From: Agroathelia rolfsii
Lineage: Eukaryota > Basidiomycota > Agaricomycetes > Amylocorticiales > Amylocorticiaceae
Direction: 5' to 3'
Length of the DNA: 64,000 bases
Assembly: GCA_018343915.1 (NCBI GenBank)
Contig: JABRWF010000002.1
Coordinates: 682,001 to 746,000, forward strand
The notes under the pieces are model-generated. The model saw nothing but the letters and a program-made list of their open reading frames with translations, was not told the DNA's origin and ran no database searches. The number at the start of each line of letters is the position of its first letter. The first letter of the stretch is position 1. The position numbers and the translations under genes are program-made. Positions 37,677 through 49,142 of this stretch are shown here, one piece after another.

Positions 37677-39937
37677 AGAGGATATATGTCTTTCCTATTT
37701 GACAAATAATAACTCCGAGCGGCAATGTTCATGAATGATGTTCATGTAACTAGTACTACCAGGATGGTGTTAATTTCTAAGTAGTATTACAAATACAAGG
37801 GCCAACTGAAGTCCTTGTATATCTTCTCATTTACATTAATTGACACGGCTGAGGTCCCAATACTGCACATTCAAGTTATATCCATATTTAGGCTCGGATT
37901 CAGCTGCTTTGAACTTTGGTGTCCCTTTCAGTCTATGCTCCCCCCGCAGATACCTTTTACATCAAACTCAGAGTGGGAATTGAAAGCGAAAATCATGATT
38001 AAATAGCTAGGTATGAGCCTACTATATAAGACTATAATGTACCCTTCCCTAAACAGTATGGGAAAACGCAATGATCCTCTGAAAAGAAGGCAAGAACTGT
38101 CGCAGTTTGTTACTACTATGTGTAAACTGCTGCCGGGATATATTAAAATAGTACTAGTGATTGCCTTTGAATGTGCATAGATATGAGTCTTATTTCAACC
38201 GGACAGGGCGTAGCCCTTCGCCACTGGCACTCATACGGAGGTCTAGTTCCGGACCTCTTTTTCCCGGGGGGAGGGTTGATACTATCCCATTACGAACACC
38301 TTAAAATGCTCCACAGAAAAAGCCTTGCTCCATGATGGGTTACTCCATCTACTTACCAGAAGGCATTTGTTTGAAGCTACCACCCAGCGGCCCAAAGAAG
38401 CGTGCCACTGGCAGTGGCTCAGTGCCACAGATGCCATAAATTTGAACTTGTGTTTGAACAATTACCATCATTGCCACCAGTACGCTCGGCCTGTCATGAC
38501 CGACTCTCAAGAACATAGTTTATGCCTATATGGCACATTGTTTTAGACGAGAAACTCGCATGGAATGGAGATTCGCTGAGTGAGGTAAAACTGAAAAAAC
38601 TAATAATGTCAATGATATGATTGTTGGGGCAACACAACGATTTGGCCTAGACCATCGCTGTTCAAGTCAGAAATTAAGATATTGGGAATAATCGATCCCC
38701 TGCCACGCAAACTTCCCGGTCCATCTTACATCCCGGAGCCTCAATAGGCTGGTCCTAGCACAATGCACGTGACCTTCTCGGCTTCTGATTGGTTGCTTCC
38801 TGGGTAAAAGCAACGACTTTTTGTGTGAAAACCAAAGTGTAGTCGGACAATGTACCAGAAACGTTTTTTGCGAATAAATTATGACTCAAGTGCAACTATT
38901 GTCTGGCTAAACAGCACACACCAAAATACAATAGTCACACTTTGGTTGTACTTTAGTTGCAAAAGTCATTCTTTGTTGTCCGACTTCGCTTTTTATTGAG
39001 TCTTTCAGTCACAAGTACAAGAGAAGGGAGTCGGAATTAAAATCACAGTCTTCATTTCCCCGGGCTAAGACTTCTTGTCGGTGGCTCACAATGCCCTAAC
39101 AAGAATAGAAGAGATAGAACCGCCGGGGCTGGTAAGTGAATCAGGCAATATTATGTATCGGTGAATAATGATGAGGCAAGTATATTGCTCGTGGTGTTAA
39201 CTGGGCTGGGCTTCAACATTTGTTCAAGTTTAGACGATTAAACCTCAAACATAATATTTTCAATGCTTCTAGAACCTTTTATAAGCCGGGTGCCGACAAA
39301 AATGATCTACATTTGTGGAAGACACAAGAAAGCAAAATTACCCTTGGGCTTGAGGCCGGAAAAATCGGAAATTGAGCGAATTGGATGATAGAATGCTCCA
39401 TGGAATTGGTCTTATTACTAACGACAATCAGGCACTGAAAACAGGTTAATTCAAATTAGAGTGATGCTTTATTATCATTCTTACATTTGCCAAAGGAGCA
39501 GTACTCGGGTCTATGTGGGTAGCTTTTGATATAAATCCAGTAGACTCCACAGACCCCCCGCGCTGTAACAATGATTACTCAGAGTTGTCAGCAAATCAGC
39601 GTCTTGACACTTCTACGGCATCGGTATAACTAGTCAGAATGAATGAGAGGAATAAATAGTCGGAGTTCGAATAGGGGAGTACCAATTACCAGGCTCACTT
39701 GAACACAGATGTTGTCCGACGGATTCTACCATGAACGGCCTGAACCCACATTTTGTCCGTTGTTATTGCAGTTAACATAGATCACATAGCAGGATTACTA
39801 AGAGTCCTCTCGTATGCATTTTTTGGTCTGCAGCAGCCCAATTCCTATTTAACGTATACATGAGGAGATCATGAACAGCAAGAAGGCCTAAAGTTCTTTA
39901 ATCCACGCATAAATAACCACAAGTCATCCGAACTATC
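37677..39937. other. Non-coding flank, duplicated plus unique parts
   Basis: The first 1.4 kb matches the 3' flank of SDR copy 6. After about 39115 the sequence is unique, up to the SDR copy 5 promoter. No gene was recognised. Confidence 0.5.
38795..39000. mobile_element. Foldback (MITE-like) insertion
   Basis: Inverted segments: AAAGCAACGACTTTTTGTG and ACCAAAGTGTAGTCGGACAA on the left, with reverse-complement partners CACACTTTGGTTGTAC and TTGTTGTCCGACTTCGCTTT on the right; an inner pair is GCAACTATTGT and ACAATAG...TTAGTTGC. The matching place in unit B (about 44040-44220) lacks it, so it was probably inserted after the duplication. It encodes nothing. Confidence 0.45.
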
Positions 39938-40978
39938 ATGCCAGCAACAGTTTATCTGATTTCTGGAGCAAATCGCGGCATTGGTATGTTTTGGCCCTCT
40001 TCCTGGAGTATATATGCTGAATGACACATCTGAGGTAGGACTCGGGTTTGTTAAAGCTCTTGTAAAACGCGATAATATCATTGTATTCGCGGGAGCTCGT
40101 GATCTAACCCATGTGTCGGAATTGGAAGCTCTTTCAAAGGAGTTCCCTGGAAAGCTTTACATAGTGAAGTTGATTTCTGCCGATGAAGCTGGCAACAGGG
40201 CTGCCGTTGAAGAAATAAAAGCAAAGGCTGGAAGACTGGATGTTGTCATTGCTAATGCAGGTCTGTTTGCGGCTGCCAGTGATCCGCTGTTTAACACCAC
40301 ATTTCCAAAGCTGATAAATTTCTTTAAGGCATTTCTGGATTCATGGATGTTTCGACGCTTGAGATGCCAACACAGGCTATGAGAGACCACTATGAGGTAT
40401 ACCAAAGAAGATACCTTATATCGTCGAACTTACAGGAACTCTAACTGACCAACACATGTTACAGGTCAATGTTATTGGACCCCTTGTACTTTTTCAAGCT
40501 TCCTATCCTCTACTCCGAGCCAGTAACCCCGCGCCCAAATTTGTCGTTATATCATCCCGATTCGGTAGTATTACCGTTGGATCGGCGTTCTTTGGCGCTG
40601 TTCCGTATGGTGCATCCAAGTCTGCGGTGAACTACATCTGTCGAAAGCTGCACTTTGAAAACGACGGTCTAGGTGAGTTTTGTTGGTGACTTTGCTGCTT
40701 TGACAAAAGCCGATTTCTTGGATAAGTTGTATTCCCTATTTGCCCTGGACCAGTGGATACAGACATGTGTATGAAATTTTTATTATCATTTTTCGAGAAA
40801 TCTATCACTTACTGTGGCTTTAGCTAGTCCTGGTCAAGGACTCGAGTCCTACAAGGATATGACGTTCGTACCTGTAGATCAGGCTGTGCATCAGATGCTT
40901 CCTATGATAGACAATGCTACACGGCCCGAAACTGGGCCGGCATTCCATACGGTTGATGGTACTATTGTGCCGTGGTAA
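39938..40978 (+). CDS. Short-chain dehydrogenase, sniffer/C-factor-like (SDR copy 5)
   Basis: An intact SDR of 246 residues. Exons 39938-39983, 40039-40260, 40329-40396, 40465-40672, 40727-40768 and 40824-40978 stay in frame. Motifs: SGANRGIG cofactor loop, DVVIANAG across the exon 2/3 join, VVISSRFGSI with catalytic Ser, YGASK, CPGPVDTDM and a terminal VPW. It is most similar to copies 4 and 6. Its promoter holds one unit of the 45-bp element at 39745. The corresponding gene in unit A survives only as the tail at 36119. Confidence 0.88.
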
Positions 40979-41988
40979 TAATCCATCCCTTCTTGCTTCA
41001 AGGACGGTAGGGACTTCAAATAGCTTTAAGGTATCGCAGCAAGTTAATGTTAACATCTATGTAGCTGAAATATATCCCGATTCTGGGGAACTACTAGTAT
41101 ATACATAATTTTAAATATGCCTGCACTTGGTCTTGGAAACACCGTAACCTCTTGGTAGCTCAGACACCGGTATGACCTGGACGATGTGGGAGAGTTCTGC
41201 AAATGTAATATGAAAAAGCCTATTCGTTCGCTCATCTCTATCTAGTCATCAATAGTCTGGATTGAGGATATGGGATAGAAATAGTTGCATCCTAGCGATT
41301 AGTCGGATAGAATACGCATTTTTTTGTGATCTATTATGCACACCGGACGATTTGCAAATTTGAGACCAGTGTAAACTCCAGCTGTCAAGCTCTGGTTATG
41401 ATTGTGTGCTGATGATGGCATACCAAGCATTTGATGGAATTTTACCATCGCATTACCCCACAGTGCTTGAGTTTATGCGGACTGATAACCTCAAGTCCCT
41501 TCTTGTAAGACGACTACCATGCCGCTCTAAGTATTCATTATATAGCGCAACCGAATGCATAGCGTACTGGTGAAAAGCTTGCTGGCGAGGGCTTAGTACG
41601 AGCATGCCTTTGTAAGCCCCACGGCGTTGTATACTGTGTAATGATGCTCGTATGCCTGAGTTTTATGTTAGCATCAGCGTGATACTAGTAGCTTCATATT
41701 ACTCATGTGAGATGACAGGTCCACAACATTAAATTGGCGGTACTAACGTTTACCCATTACTTGGGCCGACTCGGACTTCAACTTGAATCCACATTCAGTT
41801 TGTCTATATTACAGTCAACGTGGATTGCGTACAAGGATGACAAATAGTCATCTTCAAATCGTACATAATTCCGTATTACGGCGACCAAATTCCTTTTAAT
41901 GGACGCACGGAAATATCATGAACAACAGTACAAAGTTTCTCTTTCACGAACCCATCTCCTATCAATACTATAAGTCGCTTGAAATATC
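40979..41988. other. Spacer between SDR copies 5 and 6
   Basis: It matches 36200-36772 in part (for example TTAGCATCAGCGTGATA near 41669 against TTAGCATCAGCATAGCA near 36333), with an extra internal section. One 45-bp promoter unit lies at 41788-41835. No gene was recognised. Confidence 0.5.
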
Positions 41989-43007
41989 ATGCCGGCAACA
42001 GTGTATCTTATTTCCGGGGCAAATCGCGGTATTGGTAAATCTTGGCCCTATTCCTGTAGTATATGCTCTGAATACTATCACTTGAATAGGACTAGGATTT
42101 GCAAAAGCGCTTGTAAAGCGCGACAATGCAATTGTGTTTGCGGGAGCTCGTGATCCGACACGTGCCACTGAATTGGAAGCTCTTTCAAAGGAGTTCCCTG
42201 GGAAGCTTTACATAGTGAAGTTGATTTCTGCCGATGAAGCTGGTAACAGGGCTGCCGTCGAGGAAATAAAAGCAAAGGCTGGAAGGCTGGATGTTGTCAT
42301 TGCCAACGCAGGTAAGCTTGCGATTGATCGTCTGTTGATATCGTGTTTTCAAGGCTAATCAATCGTGTAAAGGCATGGGTAATTCCATGCACTCAGTACT
42401 TGAAACTTCAGCACAAGATATGAAGGATCACTATGAGGTATGTCAGAGACGGAAGGTTGACTAACCGACAGGAGCTCTTAATAAATGATTATGACATAGG
42501 TCAATGTCGTTGGACCACTTATACTTTTCCAAGCTTCCTATCCTCTACTCAAGGCTAGCAATGCGGCGCCCAAGTTTATAGTTATCTCTGGTCGAGCGGG
42601 CAGTATTACTCTTGTGCCAGCGGTTGGTACTGGGGTTTCCTATGGTGCATCTAAGGCTGCGGTGAACTTCCTTTGTCGAAAGCTACATTTCGAAAATGAT
42701 GGCCTAAGTGAGCTTCGTTGATATTTCGTTGTATTGAGGTATAGGCTGACCCCTGCGTCCAGTCGTGTTTCCTTTATGCCCAGGACCTGTAGACACTGAT
42801 ATGTGTATGCCATTTTTTACTGATAATCTTGGTGTGTTAATACTAACCGTGACTTAAGCTCTTCCCGCCCAGAAGATCTTCAAGGGTTTTACATTCATAT
42901 CCGTAGACCAAGCAGTGAGCCAGATGCTTCCTACAATAGATAGTGTCACTCGGCCCGAAGCTGGGCCGGCTTTCCACACCGTTGACGGCGATATTGCACC
43001 GTGGTGA
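41989..43007 (+). CDS. Short-chain dehydrogenase, sniffer/C-factor-like (SDR copy 6)
   Basis: An intact SDR of 243 residues. Exons 41989-42034, 42090-42311, 42373-42437, 42500-42707, 42763-42804 and 42859-43007. Motifs: SGANRGIG, DVVIANAG, YGASK, CPGPVDTDM and a terminal APW. The residue at the catalytic Ser region reads VISGRAG where the other copies have VISSRAG or similar; the first of the two Ser is kept, but the change lies at the active site and may affect activity. It is the intact sister of SDR copy 4. Confidence 0.86.
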
Positions 43008-44330
43008 AGAGGATATGTTCTTTTGTTATTCAATAAGGAAGAACTCCGAGTGGCGGTATTCATGGACGATGTCCATGTAACTAGTACTAGTGTGATGTTA
43101 GTTTCTAAATTGGATTGCAGATACTAGTACAAGGGCCATATTCCGTTTATTTCATCATTGATGTTGACATTTACATTGACTCTGATGCATCTGACGATCT
43201 AATGCCGTGCATTCAAGGTATATCCATTCTTAGGCTTGGATCTTGTTGCTTTCAATCCTCACTCCCGCGGCAACCACCTTCCGCGTCAAATACAGAACAG
43301 GGATTGAAAGTGACAATGATAATTAAACGACTAAATAAGAGCCAATGATGGACTCCTTTCCTTAAGTAACATGGGTAGATACAAGGATCCCAGAAAAGAA
43401 GATGAGTTGCCGCAAGTTGTCGTGGTTTGCCACTACCATGTACTAGTACATGCTGCTGCCGGTGTATAGCAAATTAAGTACTAATACTCAACCTAGAACG
43501 TACACAGATAATAGTCTTATTTCAATCGGGGTTGTGCGGGGGTTGCTATCTGGCATTTCTATCGCTGGTATTAAAATATACAGCCATAGAATAGCGCTAT
43601 TATGATTGGTCATTCTATTCACTCGCTAAAAGGTACCTATTGAAGATACTACTCGGCCGCCTAAAGAAGCACGCCACTAGTACCATCAAGATTCAAACTT
43701 GTATTTGAACAATCGCTACACCTAGCATTAATACACTTACCTCATTACGATCGACTCCCAATAACATGACTCAACGACCATCTGGTATGTCATTGTGAAT
43801 AAAGAATTCACATGGGATGGATATTTGCTGAGTCGTGTGGAACTGAAGAAAACCAATTATATCGTCGATATGGTTGTTGGGGTGATACAACGACTCAGAC
43901 TACTACTATTAGTAAACCATCGCTTTTTCAAGTAGGAAATCAAGATACTGAAGACAATCAACGCTCTGGCACACAAAATCTCTACCCCGTCGTACATCCC
44001 CAGGCTTCAGTAGGTTGATCTCGGTGCAACGTCGGCATTTTTCAATACGGTCATTGAACTTGTTGGATGCTCACAATCAGGGAATGTGAATGGGCGACTC
44101 GTTGAACATATTCGGAATACAGACGCTATTGAGAGTCATTTTCAAGACTGACAGGATACGGCGGTACATAATCTCGTGATGCATCCCGCTAAGAGTAAGC
44201 TACTGGTATGTATCACTTTTGTACGACGTATGATAACCGTGCGCCATCACAGGTCAGAAGCGCAAAATAGAGGAGTCAAAATCACAATCACAATCTTCAA
44301 TTTCCCAGGTTAAGACTTCTTGTGGATGGT
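43008..44330. other. Non-coding flank of SDR copy 6
   Basis: It matches 37677-38760 and about 39040-39115 in unit A. No gene was recognised. It includes TACTAGTAC palindromes near 43122 and 43444. Confidence 0.5.
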
Positions 44331-44889
44331 TCAACTTAAAAATACCCTAACCTCGCCCTTTTGACGTACGCATATAGTCTTGCAATATTTAAGGAACATT
44401 GCAACTGGGTCACCCCCTTCGGATACCTTGGAGCAGCATGCAACCAAGCTTCGTAAAGAGGTACCCTTTGGGTGACCTACTGGACAATTTGCTCTCTTTG
44501 TTGCTCTCTGCAATCAACAATTGACACGGCTCTAGTACAAATTTAACAGTTTTGACACCACCCTCGAATAGTCCGATACCCTTTTCAAAGATACCGACAC
44601 ACACCTAGAGACGTCTTGTCAGTTCCTATTTGCGGCCACTGATGATCATTTGTCAAAGTATGGACGTTAGACTGCTTCAAGAGATTACTTCGAAGTTATA
44701 TTTGAAGCCGATTGCGTTAAGGAATACACCATTCCCAGGACTAGGCAGGCGTCTAATGCTAGTGCTCAACTGACTGTAAAAGTTCATGCATGTGTCGTCA
44801 TCACTTTCAACAATGACGGGGGCAAAGTTCAGATTCCGCACTTCTCCATAGAAGCTATAGGCGAAAAGGTTATGGGGATCCATCCGCAC
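44331..44889 (-). pseudogene. Decayed minus-strand ORFs, unknown
   Basis: Two minus-strand segments look protein-like. 44677-44889 encodes a stretch including NLNFAPVIVESDDDTCMNFY. 44331-44604 encodes VGIFEKGIGLFEGGVKTVKF, a SNKESKLSSRSPKGYLF block, and then, after a frame change, DPVAMFLKYCKTICVRQKGE. Stops and frame shifts separate them. The family is not recognised; a mobile-element or old-gene origin is possible. Confidence 0.3.
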
Positions 44890-45212
44890 AATGCGCTAAA
44901 GCAAGTGCGGAAACTGTTTATGGACTTAGAGCATGTCGCCCATATACTGTATTTCTTCTTACTCATTATCAGGCGTCTGACATGTGGATAAACCATTCTT
45001 CTTTTCGATCTACTTCCCAGCAGTATTCATTTGCCTTGATAGACATTCACTTGAAATCTTCATATCGGCATCCCTTGAATATATAGTCGTTGAGAGCATT
45101 CTACGCCTGGACTTGCGAGACTGCCCATAGACCGAAGACAATCCGACAGTTAGCTCGAGCTACTTCGGCATTGGCAGAGCGCTCGAATGCGCTCGATGGT
45201 GAATACCGATAG

Positions 45213-45760
45213 TTGGCAAAACCAGGAGAATTGCGTTATCCACTCCAGCCTTGCTTTCCTCGGGCAACAATTCATCCTTCCGTGGGCTCAAGCGCGCTAC
45301 AGTTGCTAAACTTGAAGTTTCTAGGGCGTTTATTCTGCGGGAACAGGCTTATTAAAAGGTTGGCTGACCCTACGCCGTCGGACATACGAAGCCTACTCGT
45401 TGCAAAAATGGATGAAGGCGAGAACAAGCTGGGTGTGGTCGTTAAACTTGCGTGCAACTAGTATCGCCAATGAAAACCTTGCCCCAAAGCCCTATCAACG
45501 TCGACATATGCTGGGTGATATGTATATGGTGGTCATGGAACATTTAGAGGGTCGGAAACAAATAGATCAGTTCAAAACAAAAAAAAGGCGAGCTCCCGCA
45601 CTCGGTGTTTGAAGATATCAGCAAAGCCCTGGAAAAATTGCGCGAGCACGGCTATGTCCATGACGACTTCAGAGCGGTGAATATTATGATTGATACCGCA
45701 AACAATGTGTGAAAGTAGTCAACTTTGATCCGACTGCAAAGAAGGCGAAGGCCGATACTT
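45213..45760 (+). pseudogene. Protein-kinase-like relic
   Basis: Pieces of a basidiomycete-type kinase-like protein spread over frames: GENKLGVVVKLAC (lysine strand), NENLAPKPYQ, MYMVVMEHLEG (hinge), SVFEDISKALEKLREHGYVH followed by DDFRAVNIMI (catalytic loop, HxDxxxxN-like) and VKVVNFDP (DFG position). At least two frame shifts and a TGA interrupt it, and the activation segment and C-lobe are absent. It resembles the small kinase-like genes expanded in Agaricomycetes and cannot encode a working kinase. Confidence 0.6.
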
Positions 45761-46857
45761 GCTAACACTCAACAAAGCCGAACTCACGCATGAATGGCAT
45801 CCAGATGTGTTCATGGCGAAGGGAAAAGCATGAAAAATATGCCCTGAATAATATCTTAAAGCCAACGTACAATTAGAAGGGTGTCTTATAAGAATTATAT
45901 TACTCGAGACAAGTAATGTATATGTGATGAATATCAAATGCTGATCTATATGGTGAGTATATGTACATCAGCACTGGCAAATTAGAAGATGACGTTTATG
46001 GTGGATTGCTAGACGGCATTTGCGAGGTGTGGACGGCTATACAGATCGTTCGCTGACAGAAGGAAGCCCAGACCGTGTGAGTAGCCTCACTAACAGTGTG
46101 GATGACACACAGTGTGACATGTAGCAAGCGTTGCCGCGCCAGAAAAGAGAGTATCACAACATAACTGACATGAATGACGAGGCTGGTACGAGATATCTCA
46201 TGATGCCAAGTCAACACAAGATATTGACATGAATCGACAGTACAATTGGTGTTTAAGTCAAGTCGGGGTCGGATCCGACTCCGGTAGCGGTCCTGGACGG
46301 TCCGAGAGGAAGGAAGCTAGAAACGTGTGACAGCTTCTAAAACGTTCGTGTCAAGTTCAGTCATCAACGCAGTCATATATCCCTCATTACGCCAAACTTT
46401 CCCAATTGTCGTTCTGTGTTGGAATTACAGCTTCGAAACCGTGAGAGCTCAAAGATAAAAGTGCTACCACTACCAGTAGTTGACTGCAGCTTATGACTCG
46501 GGATTCTCATACAACCTGAGTGAGCATTTGCTTAAAATCAAATCTAATGAATGCAACCAAGAGCAGGGCACGGATAAAGTTTGATTGGTAAAGTGCCTGA
46601 TTGTAGCAATAACCCTCAATAATGAGGCTGTGGAAGTTATGAACTACCACAAAAAGGGTAGATCCGTTGCATCACGGTGGTAATAAACATAGGCCGCATG
46701 TTGTAGAGAAAACATACTTGTGCTTATCATGTGAGTCTACTAACAGGCAAGAGCCCTGCTTGCGATTGGAGCCCATTAACCAGACAGAAATTTCTCAGAA
46801 TTCCATCGTTTATGCTTAAGTTTAGAATGATCCATCAGCTTCATTGAATGATTAGCT
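45761..46857. other. Intergenic, no gene seen
   Basis: Upstream region of the polygalacturonase gene. It includes a GC-rich palindromic patch (GTCGGATCCGAC near 46269). Confidence 0.5.
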
Positions 46858-46858
46858 G

Positions 46859-46885
46859 TTCAACGTTCAACTTTCAACGTTCAAC
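46859..46885 (+). promoter_or_regulatory. Four TTCAAC hexamers at 7-bp spacing
   Basis: TTCAAC begins at 46859, 46866, 46873 and 46880, about 390 bp before the polygalacturonase ATG. Such a phased array could bind a cooperative or oligomeric regulator. No known factor is assigned. Confidence 0.4.
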
Positions 46886-47160
46886 TACTCACCGCCACGT
46901 GTTTCTGCGTGTCGATGTCCTGGCCTTAATGGACCGTCATTCCGCAGGTCGCTTCCCAGAATTATTGCGCCGCCTTCCTCGAGTAATTGGGTAGATCATA
47001 CTGCAGGTATATTTCTACCGCAACGCCTAGGCATGATCGCAGATATAGATGTGCTTCCCGCAGTAATTTCTTGAGGAAGCGCATGTTATTGGCACAATTT
47101 CGTCCACAGGATTGTTCCGCTCCTCATCTCGTGATGATAGCCACGCTTCCAACGATGGGC

Positions 47161-47168
47161 TATAAAAG
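47161..47168 (+). promoter_or_regulatory. TATA box of the polygalacturonase gene
   Basis: TATAAAAG, 106 bp before the ATG at 47267. Confidence 0.65.
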
Positions 47169-47266
47169 CTGCATAGCTGCGACCCACCAGAAACCAGCTA
47201 CACAACTGTCACTCGCTACAAGCACTCAAGTTAATCTTGACCTTTATTTTGTAGTCTGAGTACATC

Positions 47267-49142
47267 ATGATTCGCTCTACTACTATTGCCGGAGCTATCG
47301 CCCTTGCTTCACTGCTTTCGGTCTATGCCACGCCCACTCCTTCCGAGTCTTTGGTCTCAAAGGAGCACGAGTTTGGCAAGCGCTGCACAGCGACTATCAG
47401 CTCTGCCTCAGATATCACTGCGGCAAACTTGGCATGCACTACGATTAAGTACGTACGCTGCTACTCCCGGAAGTTATCAATCGTCCATTCAAATGTCTAA
47501 TATCTATTCACGCATTAGCATCAACTCATTCACGATGACCGCCGGTGAAACACTTGACTTAAGTGAGTATTGCGCACCTAACATCGGAATATACTAAATG
47601 AAACTAACCGAGCGTTGTTTTTTCTTGCTATTTTCTCTTGCAGCCGGTCTGACCAGTGGCACTGTTGTTAATCTCAAAGGAGATGTGACGTTTGGCTTTG
47701 AGAACTGGGAAGGACCCCTCTTCAAAATTGGGGCGTCAAGCGAAACCGGAACTTTCACTTTCAATGGCAATGGACACACACTCAATGGGTGAGTAACGGT
47801 CAAGATATATTATACATTACCCAATACCGAGCATACTCTAGCCAAGGTGCGAAATACTGGGATGGCGAAGGTACTAACGATGGTGTCACTAAGCCCCACC
47901 CTATGGTCAAAATTTCCAAGGGCGGAGGATCTTTCAGCAATGTCGTAAGTCTCAGGATGGATAAGTTTTATCGGCGGTGATGCCTGATTACTTTTGTCTT
48001 AGGTTGTCCTTAACGTGAGTATAATAACACAAAATAGTAGCAGGAATATCATGTTTTAATATCTTCTCAATCTGCTACAGAGCCCTGCTCAAGCCGTTAG
48101 TGTTGGTAACACCGCTCGTGAGTCATAGCCATGTTCTACATCTTCTTTTTTTTTCCCTAACGCAATACCTTGGCTTTTCCAGAATTCAAGATTTCTGGTA
48201 TCACCATTGATAACGTATGTCCTTCAATTTTCACTGTCTTTTCACTTCTTTACTTACCCCTCATTTCAAAGTCTGCGGGGGCTTCCCTCGGCCATAACGT
48301 ACGTCCCCAGGTCAGACTGCACACCGATATCAGGATAAGATAAACGAGCCACACCACAGACCGACTGCTTCGATGTTTCTGCCGACGATGTAACCATTAC
48401 TGGAAATACGTGCAAGAACCAAGATGATTGCTTGGTAGGTCCAACCAAAAGAGTCCCGTGCAAGTGCTCGATCTGTAGTTAATCGTGGTTAAACTCGCAA
48501 CTAGGCTATTAATAAGGGATCCAACATCATCTTCTCCGATAACCAGTGCTCTGGAGGTACTCAAGCATCCCAAGGATCATGTCTTATATGTTTGTGCTGA
48601 CCCTTAATGCTAGGCCATGGTATTTCCATCGGCTCGATTTCTACGGGCAAGGGTGTCAGCGGAGTGACCATCTCTGGGAACACCGTCACCTCATCCACAA
48701 ATGGCTTGCGCATCAAGACGACGTATGGTGCAACTGATGCGTCCGTGACAGACGTTACCTATAGTGGCAACACCATCTCGGGTGGGTGGCATTGCAGCAC
48801 AAAAAGACCAATATTTTTACCCGTGTTTTTTGTCTACCATAGGTATTTCCAAATACGGCGTCATTATCCAACAGAACTATGTGAACACTGGAACCACGCC
48901 CACTACTGCCAGCAATGGTGTCACTGTAGGCAGTTTTTCAATGCTGTCGAATGCCTGAGCTAAAGGATTTGTTTCCCATCACCCAGCTCGGTCCTGTCAC
49001 ATTCTCGGGCACGAATACCATCGCGGTCAACTCAGGTGCCACCGAAGTCTACGTTCTCTGTGGCACGAAGTGCACTGGCACGTGGAATTGGTCTGGCCTT
49101 AAGACTAGCGGCGGGAATGCTGGCTCCTCAAGTGCGTTTTAG
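47267..49142 (+). CDS. Secreted endopolygalacturonase, GH28
   Basis: It hydrolyses the polygalacturonan of plant pectin, outside the cell. Thirteen exons: 47267-47448, 47519-47562, 47644-47788, 47842-47944, 48003-48014 (12-nt microexon, VVLN), 48081-48117, 48183-48214, 48272-48298, 48360-48434, 48505-48556, 48614-48781, 48843-48925, 48987-49142. They give 371 residues. A signal peptide (MIRSTTIAGAIALASLLSVYA) is followed by a propeptide ending in a Kex2-type KR before Cys. The four GH28 motifs are all present: NTD (194-196), QDD (Asp 216-217), GHG (237-239) and RIK (269-271). The first motif is NTDCFD, with Cys where Gly or Ala is usual. The promoter has a TATA box and a TTCAAC array. Confidence 0.92.

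Larger units (their letters stand above)
36119..39115 (+). repeat. Segmental duplication, unit A (partner 40910-44350)
   Basis: This stretch corresponds in order to 40910-44350: SDR tail, spacer with 45-bp repeats, an SDR gene, and a long non-coding flank. Flank matches include TTCATGTAACTAGTACTA near 37740 against TCCATGTAACTAGTACTAG near 43073, TATGATTGTTGGGGC near 38616 against TATGGTTGTTGGGGT near 43868, and CTAAGACTTCTTGT near 39065 against TTAAGACTTCTTGT near 44310. The period is about 5.2 kb. Confidence 0.75.
40910..44350 (+). repeat. Segmental duplication, unit B (partner 36119-39115)
   Basis: The second unit of the tandem duplication. It begins in the last exon of SDR copy 5 and runs through SDR copy 6 and its flank. 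This unit keeps the intact gene, while its counterpart in unit A is broken. Confidence 0.75.
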
